In this document: in pieces, positions 11,001-22,855 of the stretch
Layout: each line of letters opens with the position of its first letter
Numbering within the stretch: the stretch's first letter is position 1
Origin: Epiperipatus broadwayi
Taxonomy: Eukaryota; Onychophora; Udeonychophora; Euonychophora; Peripatidae
Length of the DNA: 64,000 nucleotides
Assembly (NCBI GenBank): GCA_028023455.1
Contig: JAQFVV010006215.1
Coordinates: forward strand, 6,681,230-6,745,229
Direction of reading: 5' to 3'
Program-made: the position numbers and the translations under genes
Notes under the pieces: model-generated
Told to the model about the DNA's origin: nothing
The model's input: only the letters and a program-made list of their open reading frames with translations
Databases searched by the model: none

Positions 11001-13310
11001 TCATCATCATCATCATCAACCGTTATCAATCCACTGCAGGATGAAGGTCTCTCCAAGTTTAATCCATCTTCTCCGATCTTTAGCTTCTCTTCTCCACAAC
11101 ACCCCAGCACATTTTCTTATTTCATCCATCCATCTCACATGTGGTCTCTTTCTGGGTCTTTTACAATCTCTTGGAATCCAGTTTAAAATTTAAATTGTCC
11201 ACCTATTATCATCTCTTCTAGCAATATGTCCAGCCCAACTCCATTTCAATCTTTTAATTTTTTCAATAAGGTCAGTAGCACCTGTTTGTTGTCTTACCCA
11301 TACATTGCGTTTTCAATCTCTTCTTGTTACTCCCAACATACATCTCTCCATACTCCTTTGAGTGATCTGAAGTCTCTGTATTGCTCTTCTATTAAGTGTC
11401 CAAGTCTCAGATCCATAAGTAAGAACTGGTAAAACACATTTGTTAAAAACCATCCTTTTCAAACACATAGGCATATTTCCTTTTAGTATCAAGTTATTTC
11501 TACCAAAAGCGCTCCAACCAAGTTTAATTCTATGATTAATTTCCCTCATTATGTTTCCATCTGTATTAATAATCTGACCAAGGTATTTGTAACTGTTAAC
11601 TTCTTCTAATTCTTCATAATCAATCTTTATTTTCATATTTTGAGCAAATCGATTAAACATTACTTTAGTCTTTTTAACATTTATCTTTAGTCCTACTTTT
11701 CTACTTTCATCTGCTAACTCCTGCAACATTTCCTGCAGCTCTGAAGCGTTATTTGCAAAAAAAACTACATCATCTGCAAAATATAAATGACTTAAATACT
11801 CTCCATTTACTTTCACTCCTTTAGTTTCCCATTTTAATCCACAAAATACTTCTTGCAGCACTGCTGTAAAGAGTTTTGGAGATATGGAGTCACCTTGTCT
11901 TACACCTTTCACAATGTTGATTTTTCCAGTATCATTATGTAATCTAATTGTTGCTGTTGCATTTTTATAAATATTCTTTAAAATATGACAATATCCTGGA
12001 TCTATACCTTGATGATCCAATGCTTTAATCACTGAAGAAATGTGTATAGAATCGAATGCCTTTTCATAATCTACAAATCCAAAACATAATGACAACTCAT
12101 ATTCGTTTGTCCTTTCTATGACTTCTCTTAATACCTGGATATGATCTATTGTACTAAAACCACTTTTAAATCCAGCTTGTTCTCTTGGTTGGTGGAAATC
12201 CAAAGTTCTCTGTAGACGAGTTGTAATTATCTTGGTAAAAATTTTATATAAAACTGATAAAAGGCTGATAGGTCTGTAATTTCTAATATCTTCTTTATCA
12301 CCTTTTTTAAATATTAATATTATTACTGAATTCTTCCAATCTTCCGGTACATCTTTATCATTTAGACATTTGGTATATAACTTTGCTAAAATTGTTTCTA
12401 TTTCTTCACCTGCTTCTTTTAATATATCGATTATAATTCCATCATTTCCTGGAGCCTTTCCTTTCTTCATAAACATAATTGCATGTCTCACTTCTTCATT
12501 TAAAATTCTGGGCAATTCGGAAGATGTAATAGATATAGGAGGTACTTGTTCTTTATTACTATATAATTCTTGATAAAAATCTTCTACCAATTTCATGATG
12601 TCATCTCTCTTTTTAGTAATAATTCCATCTTTTTTTCTTATTGCAGATATAAATTTCCTACCAATACCAAAATGTTGTTTAACATTTTTGAGACTTTTAT
12701 TTTCTTCTACAGCTTTCCTTGCTATTTCACAGTTATACTTTCTTATATCATTTTCAACTCTTTTCCGTACCATTTTACAAAATTCGAGATATTCAATTCT
12801 TTTTAATACATCATTTTTGTATATCTTCATATTCCTTTTTTTCTTCATAAATTCTCTAGTCTCAGTAGAAATTTTATTAGTCAATTGCTGCTTTTTTCTA
12901 CCAGCTATGTTTGTTGCAGTTTTTAAAAGTGTATCAGTTATTTTCATATTAATTTCATTCAAATCTGTATCATGTTCAAAATCTCCTAACACTTGAAACC
13001 TATTTGTAAGTTCTAATTTAAATTCATTAGAATGGTTCTGAAGATTAGGAATATCAACTGTAAATATTGTTTTTCTTAATAATTTTTGTCTTTCTAGTTT
13101 TACATTAACACGTAACCTACACCTTACTAATCGATGATCACTTCCTGTGTTAAATTTATTAAGAACATTACAATCTTGAAATATGTATTTTCTGTTAGTC
13201 AAAATATAATCCAATTCTGCTGTACCTTCATTTGGATGCTTCCATGTCCATTTCCTTTTAACATTTTTCTCAAAAAATGAATTCATAATATAAAGTTTTT
13301 ATTATTATTC
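11001..13310 (-). mobile_element. RTE-clade non-LTR retrotransposon, 5'-truncated
   Basis: The minus-strand element encodes the end of an AP-type endonuclease and a complete reverse transcriptase. It finishes in a (TGA)n tail at 11,001-11,017, the short microsatellite tail typical of RTE LINEs rather than poly-A. Recognisable protein similarity stops about 13,300, so most of the endonuclease is missing, as expected from incomplete target-primed reverse transcription. Confidence 0.88.
11016..13286 (-). pseudogene. RTE endonuclease/reverse transcriptase with two in-frame stops
   Basis: The frame is open for 657 codons (13,286 to 11,316) and continues in the same frame, after a TGA at 11,313-11,315 and a TAA at 11,190-11,192, to a natural-looking TGA at 11,016-11,018. 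Residues 1-60 end the APE domain (SDHR at 49-52). RT motifs follow: GKAPGNDG (277-283), YRPISLLS (337-344), DYEKAFDS (406-413), GVRQGDSISP (461-470) and the catalytic YFADD (502-506). After the first stop comes the RTE-type C-terminus with WAGHIARRDD and, further on, RWMDEI. There is no true start codon; Met1 is internal to the original protein. No frameshift is needed, so the copy is young or slowly decaying. It lies upstream of and antisense to COA1. Confidence 0.9.
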
Positions 13311-13799
13311 CAGCATCTTAATGTTTAAAACTACATAAAATTTTAGTTTTTTATATTATGTGATAAGAGAAAAAAAAAAATTAGAAAAAAAAAACTAATA
13401 TGAAATGGGATTATGAGATCTTTGCCTTGGTGTAAATTATTAAATGATTGGTACTGAACAATTATGATTTTTTTGAAACTTCATTCTCATAATATTATAT
13501 GCTGGGTAATCTGAAAGAATGGATGGATAACAGTCTTCCCTCCAAGTAACTTGCTTTTGTTTGTAAAACCAATGTCCCTACTTCAAAAACTGACTTCATA
13601 TTGTATGATAGACACAAAGTTAAAAAGTACAAACATTTAAAAGTACATTAGTAATTTTTGTTTGTCACTTAATAGACTAGAGATTATGCAACAGTGAATA
13701 TTTGTGTATTGTAATTACAGTCCAAAATAATTTATGAATGTATTGGTTTTTTAAAAAAAACGAAAAAAATATAATTTTAAAAAAATAGCTAAAAGTATA
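13311..13799. other. Spacer between LINE and tRNA gene
   Basis: AT-rich, with no recognised gene. The last few bases next to the tRNA hold its Pol III terminator. Confidence 0.6.
13791..13794 (-). terminator. Pol III terminator (TTTT) of tRNA-iMet
   Basis: On the minus strand, four T residues follow five bases after the discriminator base of the tRNA, the usual RNA polymerase III stop. Confidence 0.75.
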
Positions 13800-13871
13800 T
13801 AGCAGAGCGTGGTTTCGATCCACGGACCTCTGGGTTATGGGCCCAGCACGCTTCCACTGCGCCACTCTGCT
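13800..13871 (-). tRNA. Initiator tRNA-Met (anticodon CAU)
   Basis: The 72-nt minus-strand gene folds as a standard cloverleaf: a 7-bp acceptor stem (AGCAGAG/CTCTGCT) with discriminator A, a D arm, an anticodon stem CTGGG/CCCAG around loop CCCATAA, and a T stem CGTGG/CCACG. It has the marks of a eukaryotic initiator: an A1-U72 pair, three G-C pairs next to the anticodon loop, and a T loop that begins with A (ATCGAAA) instead of T. All stems pair perfectly, with no intron. The internal A and B boxes are intact, so it is probably functional. A 62-codon frame across it is a chance reading. Confidence 0.97.
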
Positions 13872-14627
13872 ACTTCAGATGTTTGCGCTAAAATTATGCA
13901 TATATTATTAACGACTCTTTAACGCTTAAGTTCTTTTTTATGAAAGATTTTGGTGAACATAGAATTGAATATTAATTACAAATTTGTACGTAATTATAAT
14001 TGACAAGCGTAATAAATATCTTTAATATTAAGTTAAACAGAAAAAAAGATAATTTGATTATGACATTAGATATGACGAATTCCGATTTCATTTTCCTATT
14101 TGCTGATTAAATTCTCTTTAATTATAACATAAAATATTAAATTATAAAAAAAACACAGACACATTTTGATTATTTATTTTAAAAAAACTATTTATGGTAA
14201 ATATTATTAATATAAAAATATTACAAAAACTTATGATACAGATATAATTGTGGTTTACGTACTTTCTGAGTAGACATTAGTAGTAAAATACCAGGCATAA
14301 AATTGTAAAATACTTTATTAACACTGTAAAATGTATTAAAACACTTTTAACTTTTTTTTTCAATAAATTAGTTTTTAAAATAATTTTAGATTGTCTTAAT
14401 TTAATTAAAATGATTAGCTTATGATTTTTGAAATTAAGTTATTAGATTTAATAATTAAATCGAAAGGTGTAAATAATTGTCTAAACACAGTATAATCTTT
14501 CGACCAATATATTTTATTTACCGTCTAAGCATTAGGTTACTGTACAGTGAAATGACTGTTAAAACCAGATTTAGAGGCTAATTTAAATTAAGTTAAGAAT
14601 TTTGCAATATTGTACGATTTTTTCAAA
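13872..14627 (+). promoter_or_regulatory. Divergent upstream region: tRNA-iMet 5' flank and likely COA1 promoter/5' UTR
   Basis: About 750 bp separates the 5' end of the minus-strand tRNA from the COA1 start codon. It is AT-rich and I recognise no transposon in it, unlike almost all the rest of the window. No clear TATA box or initiator could be fixed. An upstream non-coding exon cannot be excluded. Confidence 0.4.
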
Positions 14628-14730
14628 ATGTCAAGAATTTCTCATTTAAATAAAATTCTCCCAAAAGTTGCTATTTATGGAGGTGTTGTTTCTCTTATTT
14701 CAGTTGGTTATTTTCAACATAAAATTCAAG
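14628..14730 (+). CDS. COA1: COA1 homolog, coding exon 1 (N-terminus and membrane segment)
   Basis: The ATG at 14,628 opens a 34-codon exon plus one base, ending at a consensus donor (CAAG|gtaaag). The peptide begins with a short basic stretch and has one hydrophobic segment at about residues 14-29 (VAIYGGVVSLISVGYF). That is the N-terminal topology of COA1/MITRAC15, a small inner-membrane protein that acts early in cytochrome c oxidase subunit 1 maturation and, in mammals, in complex I assembly. The intron is phase 1, and the exon at 61,221 begins with exactly the two bases needed. Too short to assign alone; the call rests on the join to exon 2. An alternative first exon cannot be excluded. 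Confidence 0.75.
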
Positions 14731-14924
14731 GTAAAGTTTGATATACGGTAAATTTTATAAATTATTTTAAATTATAATACTATACATATTTTCATTCAAG
14801 CTATGCATATAAATTAAATTTTGTGTTTGAAGGCTGCTCGAATAAGCGGCCGTTAAAATAATACAACCAAGCTGTATTACTTTATTGGTGAAAGTAGTTT
14901 ACACCATTTTAATATTTGTATAAC

Positions 14925-17031
14925 TGCTATGTCTTAATATTAACTTTCTTGAATAAGAATAACAATATTTCTAAATTCGGTAAAACTGACTTATAGCGGT
15001 CTCGACACTTCGCCCTCTATTTTTAAAAAAACTTAACTACTTTTTTTTCCTACTAACTATATCCAACTTTAATCAGTGTATGTAACTATATCTAGGTATA
15101 AATGTTAATAAAAAAAATTTAAAAAAAACTTACATTTTCATATGTAGTTTTCACTTTGCTATATATATAACTGTAAATAAATAAACCAAATGTATCCAAT
15201 TTTAATCAGTTTAACAATAAATAAACTATGTCTAAATATAAATATTAATATAAAAAAATGTAATAAAACTTACATTTTTATGCGTACTTTTCACTTGGAA
15301 TGTATATCTAGCGGTCTTTACTGTATATATAACTATAAATAAATAAAGTATATTAACTATAAATGTTTTTACATAGAGATGAATAAATAAAAAAAATGAA
15401 CTTACATTTCCCTGCAGGCAGAATCCGTGTTTCGAACTACGTTATTCTCACTATGTAATTGCAAAGTATATCTAACTATAAATGTATTTTTTACATGAAG
15501 ATTAATAAATAAAATGTAATAAAATTTACATTTTTATGCTCTATTTAGAGAAGATAAGTGTCACCAATAAAGTCCCTTCTGTCAAAATTATGAACTACTT
15601 TTTTTGCCATGCGTAATTCCTCCCTCCCCCCCCCCCCACCGTCCATTTACTTTTTTGCCGAAAAAAGATTCAAATCAATGTTAAAACAGTTGTTCACAAT
15701 TTGACATACTTATTTTTAACATTGATTTGAATCTTTTTTCGGCAAAAAAGGTAAATGGACAGGGGGGAGGGGGGACTACACGCGGCAAAAATTACACATG
15801 ACAAAAGTAGTTCATAATTTTGACAGTAGGGACTTTATTGGTGACACTTATCTTCTCTAAATAGAGCACAAAAATGTAACTTTTATTACATTTTATTTAT
15901 TAATCTTCATGTAAAAAATACATTTATAGTTAGATATACTTTGCAATTACATAGTGAGAATAACGTAGTTCGAAACTTGGATTCTGCCTGCAGGAAATGT
16001 AAGTTCATTTTTTTTTATTTATTCATCTTTATATAAAAACATTTATAGTTAATATACTTTATTTATTTATAGTTATATATACAGTAAAGACTGCTAGATA
16101 TACATTCCAAGTGAAAAGTACGCATAAAAATGTAAGTTTCATTACATTTTTTTTTATTAATATTTATATTTAGACGTAGTTTATTTATTGTTAGATAAAC
16201 TGATTAAAGTTGGATACATTTGGTTTATTTATTTACAGTTACATATACAGCAAAGACCGCTAGAAGTGAAAACTACGCATGAAAATATAAGTTTTTTTTA
16301 AATTTTTTTTTATTAACATTTATACTTAGATATAGTTATATACACTGATTAAAGTTGGATACAGTTAGTAGGAAAAAAAGTACTTAAATTTTTTAAAAAT
16401 AGAGGGTGAAGTGTCGAGACTGCTATAAGTCAGTTTACCCTAAATTCTTTTCCTTCCAAGTAAAGTAACTAACTTCACTGCGATTCAATTTCTAAACTAA
16501 TTTTAATAACAAAACACTATCCATCTGATAATATAAATACACATCATTGTATGTTATATATAATATAATATTAAAACCCAGTCAACACTTAGATAATCCC
16601 AATATCAATAACAATCAAAACTGTTGTCAAGGCAACCCCGCTTGAGAACCTTCACGAGCCGAAATCCTGGGTCTGGAAATAAATGCCCCCTAATTTCTTC
16701 CGCTGCTTCAAACTAGTTGCATGAGCTCACGAGAGAGGGGAAAAGATATTGTTTTCTTTTTCCCCCTGCTCTTAATCCAGGTGAAAATTTTTTTATTTTC
16801 TATTAAGGTTTTTAAAACATTAGATCCTTCTAGTATTCAATTGTTAATTAGTTATTGCCAATTGAATTCCTACGAAATCAAATTTTACTTTTTAGTTTAT
16901 TTTCATTATTTAATTAATGTTTTAATATATTTCGTGTTATTATGTAACAATTTTTACACGCTAGTTTTAAGTCATGTAAATTTTAGTACTAATTTAAAAG
17001 CACATTTTAATGTTACTTAATAAATATTCCA
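14925..17031 (-). repeat. 3' LTR of the gypsy element, split by a fold-back insertion
   Basis: The outer piece (14,925-14,978) shares 'tgctatgtcttaat' and 'caatat..tttctaaa' with the right LTR. The main piece (about 16,448-17,031) shares 'gtaaagtaactaac', 'cctgggtctg', 'cacgagagagggg' and 'aatgttacttaata'. Without the insertion it is about 640 bp, against about 796 bp for the right LTR. Confidence 0.82.
14979..16439. mobile_element. Fold-back element A, 1,461 bp, GGTAAA ends, 8-bp target duplication
   Basis: Two arms (14,979-15,686 and 15,714-16,439) are near-perfect inverted copies around a 27-bp loop, so almost the whole element is a palindrome. The ends read GGTAAAACTGAC and, inverted, GGTAAACTGAC. 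The 8-bp sequence CTAAATTC flanks both sides (14,971-14,978 and 16,440-16,447) as a direct repeat, showing insertion as a unit. The arms hold internal subrepeats and a C/G-tract near the centre. No protein is encoded. Confidence 0.9.
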
Positions 17032-17047
17032 ATCCTCCCCTTATTCC
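17032..17047 (-). other. Polypurine tract of the gypsy element
   Basis: On the minus strand GGAATAAGGGGAGGAT lies immediately before the left LTR, the position of the plus-strand primer in LTR retrotransposons. Confidence 0.65.
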
Positions 17048-17250
17048 AGAAATTCTTCCATTTATACATAATCCTGTAATTTTTTAGGTTTACATTTATT
17101 CCGTTGGGGTCTGGGTGATCTTTGCCTTTCCCATGATACGATACTCCCTTTTCTTTCAGTTTCACATTGAACTTGGGGTTGTAAATTTCTCTTATCTTTT
17201 GGCCTCTGGATTTATCTTTTCACCTTGTTTTCCATCGGTTTTGCTGATAC

Positions 17251-17727
17251 TTAACTATCTGGTATTATTGTTGGATACAGCCTCGCTTCTGTAGTTTGGT
17301 GATGGAACATGGTTATATGTTGCTTGAATTCTTCATCATTTTTGTTTTGAATGGTTACTATTTGTCTGGATGATTTTCCTGTAATTGTACCCTCCATCCA
17401 TTTATTTTGCAGTAAATTGTGTATCCATACTTCACCAATTTGAAAGGTTTTTTTTTTTTTGCCTTTATGATGGAAATGCTCATCCTTCTTTGGCATTAAT
17501 GTGTCTAGTTTAATGCACAAGTTTCTGTGCATCAGCAACTCCACTGGTGATTTCTTTGTAGTTGTTGAAGGTGTTGAGTGTTGATGCAGCATTGTGTCAT
17601 ATAATACTTCATGCATGATGCTACTCGGAGATTTTCTTTTTGCTTTTTTTAATTGCTTGGATGGCCTTCTCAGTGAGGCTAGATAGTGCATATTGTACCG
17701 GTCGAAAAACACACATCGATCCAACAA
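17251..17727 (-). pseudogene. Gypsy integrase C-terminal part
   Basis: A 158-codon frame resembles the end of K02A2.6-type integrases: a 'Y..MLHQHSTPSTTTKKSPVELLMHR' region (about residues 43-68) corresponds to the conserved stretch after the DDE core, and 'FQIGEVWIHNLLQNKWMEGTITG' (about 95-117) is the small C-terminal SH3-like domain. The N-terminal part of the frame does not look like integrase, consistent with an insertion break nearby. Confidence 0.8.
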
Positions 17728-17739
17728 ACCATTGAATAC

Positions 17740-20700
17740 AGGTAAAGTACCTCTAGTCCGACCATGTACAAGATAGATAAATCAGGTACATCGTGAAATC
17801 TGCCCTATTTACCTATATCCCCAGGTCAAAAATCTAATCAATAGCCTTTCTCAATGATACGATCGAATTCCTTTACTGTCGAATTCCTTTACTGTCACCG
17901 TCCCAGCAGCTGGGTCTCAAAGCATGAGATTCAATTTAATTATATATTTTAGTGAGAACTTGGGTGATTGGTTGATAGGAATATTTAAAATCAAAAATTA
18001 TTTCAAACAAAAGTAAATAAAATGATTCGAGAAACACTGGAAGTTTGTTTTAGTTATATATATATATTTAAAAATCATTTAGCATTTTACATTAGTTTAA
18101 CTCAAGCTCTAAAAACAAAAAATACAATCTTTAAATTAACTTTATAGTTAAATGAGTTCATGATGACTTTATTTATATTAGCAGTTAACATTGACATTAT
18201 TGAGTTTGTACAATTTATTTTGTGAAGTTTATACACCTTCACTTTTGTTTACATTTATTCTCCTTTTAAAATAACAAAAATTATTTTATAATTAAATGAT
18301 CACAGATTTCAAAATTCCCTGAGCACATTTAGTGCAAGCTTATAATATAGCGGTAGGTTTAAACATCTGCCTAACGCACATATATAAGAATGACTATTTT
18401 AATGAATTCTTTATACAAGATTTCTAAAAAAACATTTCTATTGAAAAAAAAAAACATTAATTAAATAGAGGATTATAAGAAGACTAATTTGACGTCTTAC
18501 TCCACTAACAGATAAAAAAAATTGATTTCATTTATCTTTATAAAAAAATAATAATTTAGATTTTTAATAACTAATGTTTTATGACATTAGTGGACCTTGT
18601 TGGCATAGCTTACAAATAACTTTAAAACTGTAAGCGGTTATAATAAAAAAATAGATCAGTTAATTATCAAGCGAACAAGTCACTTTAGTTGGACTTACAA
18701 CTAAAATCATACCTATAATAAAATATAACATGAATTAGCCAAAATCAAATGATTTTAACTAATTACACAAACGAACAAAAGAGTCGATTACTCAGGTCGA
18801 AGATCCTTTCAGTAGAATCATTTCCCTATGGCTTACGTATTAGATAGGCAAAAGAAACTGTCGGGTTAATAAATATGCAAATGCAAAGGAGAGAAGAAAA
18901 CATACGAGCCGGATTACGGACAATTGTATGCCTTTTCCAACAAAAAATAGAAAGGGAAATTGATACATCAACATGTCGTGTCCATGTATCGATAGGAGAT
19001 AGGACTTATGGTGAACCCTCATATTTGCCTCTATGCATTCTGCTGACAAACCCAACTCTATCTCAACCATGCTGTCCGATTCACAGACGTATGCGAAAAA
19101 TGGAAGCTAACTTCAAATCACCAAATCAATGACCATTTTAGGTCTGTTCATGAGACTCCAAGCATTCTTTATTAATCCGAGATATTATAATTATTAAATA
19201 GGAACAAATTATAATTAAATAGCCTTAAAATGATCTAATACTGCATAGAGACCAACCTGCGTAACCAACTATTTTATATAAATATTTAACCTACAAGAAA
19301 AACATATATATAGAAATAAGGGAATTTAATTCTCGAAAAAAATCCCCTCTTTCCTAACTTAAAAAAAGGCAAGATAATTAACTGACGCTATCCAGCGGCG
19401 CTGTTACTAGGGCAAAATCTATAGCATATTTTATTCTGTTTTGAATTGCAGAAATATAAAATAATAGAATCCTATTCTGGGAAATCTATAATAAAACTAA
19501 TTAAAGAAATTACGGCATGTTTATTTTGAAGTATATATATTTGACATAACTTCACTTGCGAAATAAAAATAGATCAAAATTATTTTATTTTAATTAAATC
19601 ATTCTTTCTAGAACTCCCTCTAATAAAACATAATTTGCTCTCTTAGCAAATTACTCTGAGCCCCCGCGAGTGAAGCTTGTCAAAATACAAAAAAATTAAA
19701 GCATGAAATAATCTCATGCTAAAAATTAATATAAAACAAATAAATAAATTCACATTCAACAATTAAAATATTAAAAATTATTGTGAGCTTGAGTTATTAA
19801 AAAGAAAAACATTGTAAATAATTTAAAAGAAAAGGTTAAATAGACAGTAACCAAAAATTCTTAATAACATTAACTTTTGACATTTTTTTTAAGCTTTACA
19901 AAACTACATTTATATTCTAATGATAATTTTTAAAATCTTGACAACAGGATTTAAGCTCTTCGGCATTTTACCTGGAGTTCCCCGTATGAGTGCACGGGCG
20001 AACATTGATGGCTGGTGGCTTTGAAGGCAGGTTCTGGCAGCAGCATAATCAGAGATTTCAGGTCTCAGGAAGGGATGGGCAGTGATCTTCCCTTTTAATA
20101 CTCACTCATCATTTCTACTGGCATAGAGACGTTCTGCAACTTTCTTTCTCTTCTCTGTCTAGTTTCTCTCCTCAAAAAGGGCCACTATTTATCACTTCCT
20201 ACTCATATTCGATTTCTGCTGCCTCAGGTCATTTTCAATTTTAAAAACAATCGAAATCATTCTTTTATTCTAATTTTAGAAAGTTTGTACCTCGATAAGA
20301 ATCAATATATTTCAATATAATTTTATGTTAGTTCTTAATTTAGATAACAATGTAGAATCTCTTCTAATTAATGAATAGAGATTCCACAGTGAATGGATTT
20401 TTGGTAATTTATCAATGCTTTTAATTTAAACATTTATTTTAAACTTCTTATCGAGGTACAAATCTTTTCAAAAGGCCATCTTGGATTCTTGAACTAAAAA
20501 TAAAGCATTTTAAACATACATATCTAAAATATATATATAAAAAATTCAACATTAATTATTTGAATTCTTTTTTTCTTTTAATAATATAAATGGAATAACA
20601 GTGTTAGTACAATTATATATATATATGATCCAAAGTAAATTATAGGATTTATTCAGGGTAGTTAAAAAAATGTTTAAAAAATGTTTTTTTTTTAGAATAA

Positions 20701-20745
20701 TAATAAAAGCAAATGTTAGTAAAATAAATAATTAGGTGGATCAGA
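17740..20745. mobile_element. ~3-kb insertion of unknown type within the gypsy integrase region
   Basis: Integrase core similarity stops at about 20,750 and C-terminal similarity resumes at about 17,700 on the same strand, so the DNA between is foreign or highly rearranged. It is AT-rich, with a more complex GC-richer block at 19,960-20,230. Short overlapping frames on both strands at 18,840-19,132 do not resemble a known protein. Its ends are not precisely defined and no target duplication was identified. Confidence 0.5.
20281..20465. repeat. MITE-like short inverted-repeat element (~185 bp)
   Basis: The left end 'tttgtacctcgataagaa' (from about 20,284) is the inverse of the right end 'ttcttatcgaggtacaaa' (20,445-20,462). 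A second internal palindrome, 'gaatctct...agagattc', lies in the middle. It sits inside the 3-kb insertion. Confidence 0.65.
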
Positions 20746-20749
20746 CTGT

Positions 20750-21200
20750 GAAACGGCAAATCTGAATCAGATTTACCTTTTCAATATATGTGTCTAATTC
20801 CATTGTTTTTAAAATATTCTTCTATCTCTTGCACTGTAAATCTAATGCCATTATCCATAACCATTACTTCCAGTAATCTCTGACATGAGAAAATCGCTTT
20901 TAGAAATCTTTATTGTTTCATTAGCATTTGTATTTTTGACAATGTGGTACTCTGCCCATTTTGAATATGAATTTACAAGTACTAATAGTATTTTGTCATT
21001 AATAGAACAATGGTCCATGTGAAGTCTGCCACAGTTTATTTGTTTTAAACCAAGGTATATATTCCTTTGGTTTCTTGTTGCTCTGTGATTGACAAGCTAG
21101 ATATTTTTTAATATAATTATATTTATTGTTATTCATGGCCACCAGATATAGCTACGTGCTAAAGCTTTTGCATGTACTACTCCTGGGTCATCTTTGTTTA
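20750..21200 (-). pseudogene. Gypsy integrase core (DDE) remnant
   Basis: Broken minus-strand frames give 'HMDHCSINDKILLVLVNSYSKWAEY' (first catalytic Asp region; SYSKW is the family signature) and 'MDNGIRFTVQEIEEYFK' (second Asp region, usually DNGPQF). The segment that should carry the catalytic Glu is absent because the insertion begins here. The zinc-binding region upstream is only weakly recognisable. Confidence 0.75.
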
Positions 21201-21880
21201 GCAACTTTAATACTTTATTTTTTTTTTTTTGAAGGTATAACCACCCTGTTCTTCCTTTCGAAGGTATAACCATCCTGTCCCCATTAATATGCACACTTTA
21301 CTAAACTACAAATTATTTCTATTAGTCCAGATGGTCCATGCGATGCATTGTGGTTTCTTTGTTGGCCAACTATTCCTAATTCAGCTGTTTAGTAGTTGGT
21401 ATCCTTTATTTTTTCTCATCCATTTTTCCACTGTACTACTGTGAAGTATCTTAGACTGCGTAGCATCTATATAATTTCTATGTCATTCACCTGGGGATCC
21501 TGTCTGGGTTTCTAGACAACACTTGCATACTGTATCTTTTTTCCCTTCTTATAGACTTACTGATAATCATATGATGCCAGTATATTTCTCCATCTTAGCA
21601 TCCGAGGACTAAAATTATCGGGAACTAGACTATTGCTTGCAATATACCTAATAAAGGCTTATGATCCATTATTATTTGAAATGATCTGCCATATATATTA
21701 GTGAAATTTCTTTAGCCAAATATGGTTGCCAAAACCTTTTTATCTATCTGGTTGTAGTTTTTCTCAGCTTTTAGGCAATGGGATGTTCTCCATTATAACA
21801 TGGACGGCATAAAACCGCTCCCACCTTTCATTCTGGAGTGTCTGTGGTTAAAATTTTTTTTTGATTATTGTCAAAATGGA
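21201..21880 (-). pseudogene. Gypsy RNase H/connection remnant, poorly preserved
   Basis: Placed by order between reverse transcriptase and integrase. Short broken frames only; no catalytic motif could be read with confidence. It includes a short internal duplication of 'gaaggtataaccatcctgt' near 21,231-21,280. Confidence 0.4.
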
Positions 21881-22855
21881 TTATAATTTTTCTGATGACA
21901 GTAGTAGCCTTTTAGTGCATATAAAACAATCATCATGGGTTTTTAAGCACTGCCACTTTTGATTTTTTCTCAGTAACTTGAAAAAGGATTTTGCTACTTT
22001 TTGTTTGTTCTGTAGGAACGGTTCAAAGTAATTGATTAGGCCTAAAAATGCCTGCAATTCTTTGACATTCTTTGGTTTTTCTGTCTTTTCAACAGCTTTT
22101 ACATTTTCAGGTGAAGGACATTTACCTTTGCGAGAGATTAGATGCCCTAGAAAAAACAATTCTAGTTTTCCATACATTTTTGGGTGGATTTACTCCGAAA
22201 TTATGTAATTTTGTGCATACCTATAATCAGCTTTTGACATAAACTCTCTTCTGAGTCTGCAGTTATTAATATATCACAAAAATAGGGTATAACACCTCAA
22301 ATCCTTGCAATAGCGTATTAATTTTTGCCTGAAATGATGATATGCCAAACAGCAATCTACTGCACTTGAATAACCCAAAAGGTGGGATCAGCCTTGATAT
22401 TTTGGCAGTTTTCTCTGTACTGTGATCTGATGGAAAGCTGAATTTAGATTAAGTTTTGCAAAATATGATGCTTTTTAAAGACTCACTAGTACCTCTCTTA
22501 CATAAGACTTAGGGTATACCCCCTTATCACATATATGTATATGCCATTAGGTTTTGTAATTACGACTATAGGTGTAGCACAGTCAGCCATTTCTTCCAGG
22601 GTGAATATGCCTTTATTAACCAATGACTGAATTTTTTCCTCTACTTTTGTTCTCCAATGACTGAATTTTTTCCTCTACATTTGTTCTCTGAGCTAATCGT
22701 GTCCTTCGCACTTTTCAAATTGTGGGGCATGCATTGTCAATTAGCTCAACCTCTACCAGGCTTGTAGCTATCATACCTAACTCCTCAGTAAATAAGTCTT
22801 GGATATTTATTTATTAACTTCTCTTTCAAGGGAATTTTTTTATTATGATGATAAC
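21881..22855 (-). pseudogene. Gypsy reverse transcriptase remnant
   Basis: The clearest part, 22,177-21,881, contains 'FLGHLISRKGKCPSPENVKA' followed by 'KPKNVKELQAFLGLINY', the thumb/RNase H-linker signature of Ty3/gypsy reverse transcriptases. The palm upstream (22,200-22,850) is only partly readable and contains stops; the catalytic YxDD was not recovered. A short duplication of 'ccaatgactgaattttttcctcta' lies near 22,620-22,680. Confidence 0.78.

Noticed and set aside
12370-12996. Plus-strand frames of 67-133 codons
   Set aside because: Antisense shadows of the RTE reverse transcriptase on the minus strand.
13677-13865. 62-codon minus-strand frame starting MAQWKRAGP
   Set aside because: It reads through the initiator tRNA gene; the frame is incidental.
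18840-19132. Overlapping 76- and 85-codon frames on opposite strands
   Set aside because: No recognisable motif, start context or domain; overlap on both strands suggests chance in a GC-richer patch.
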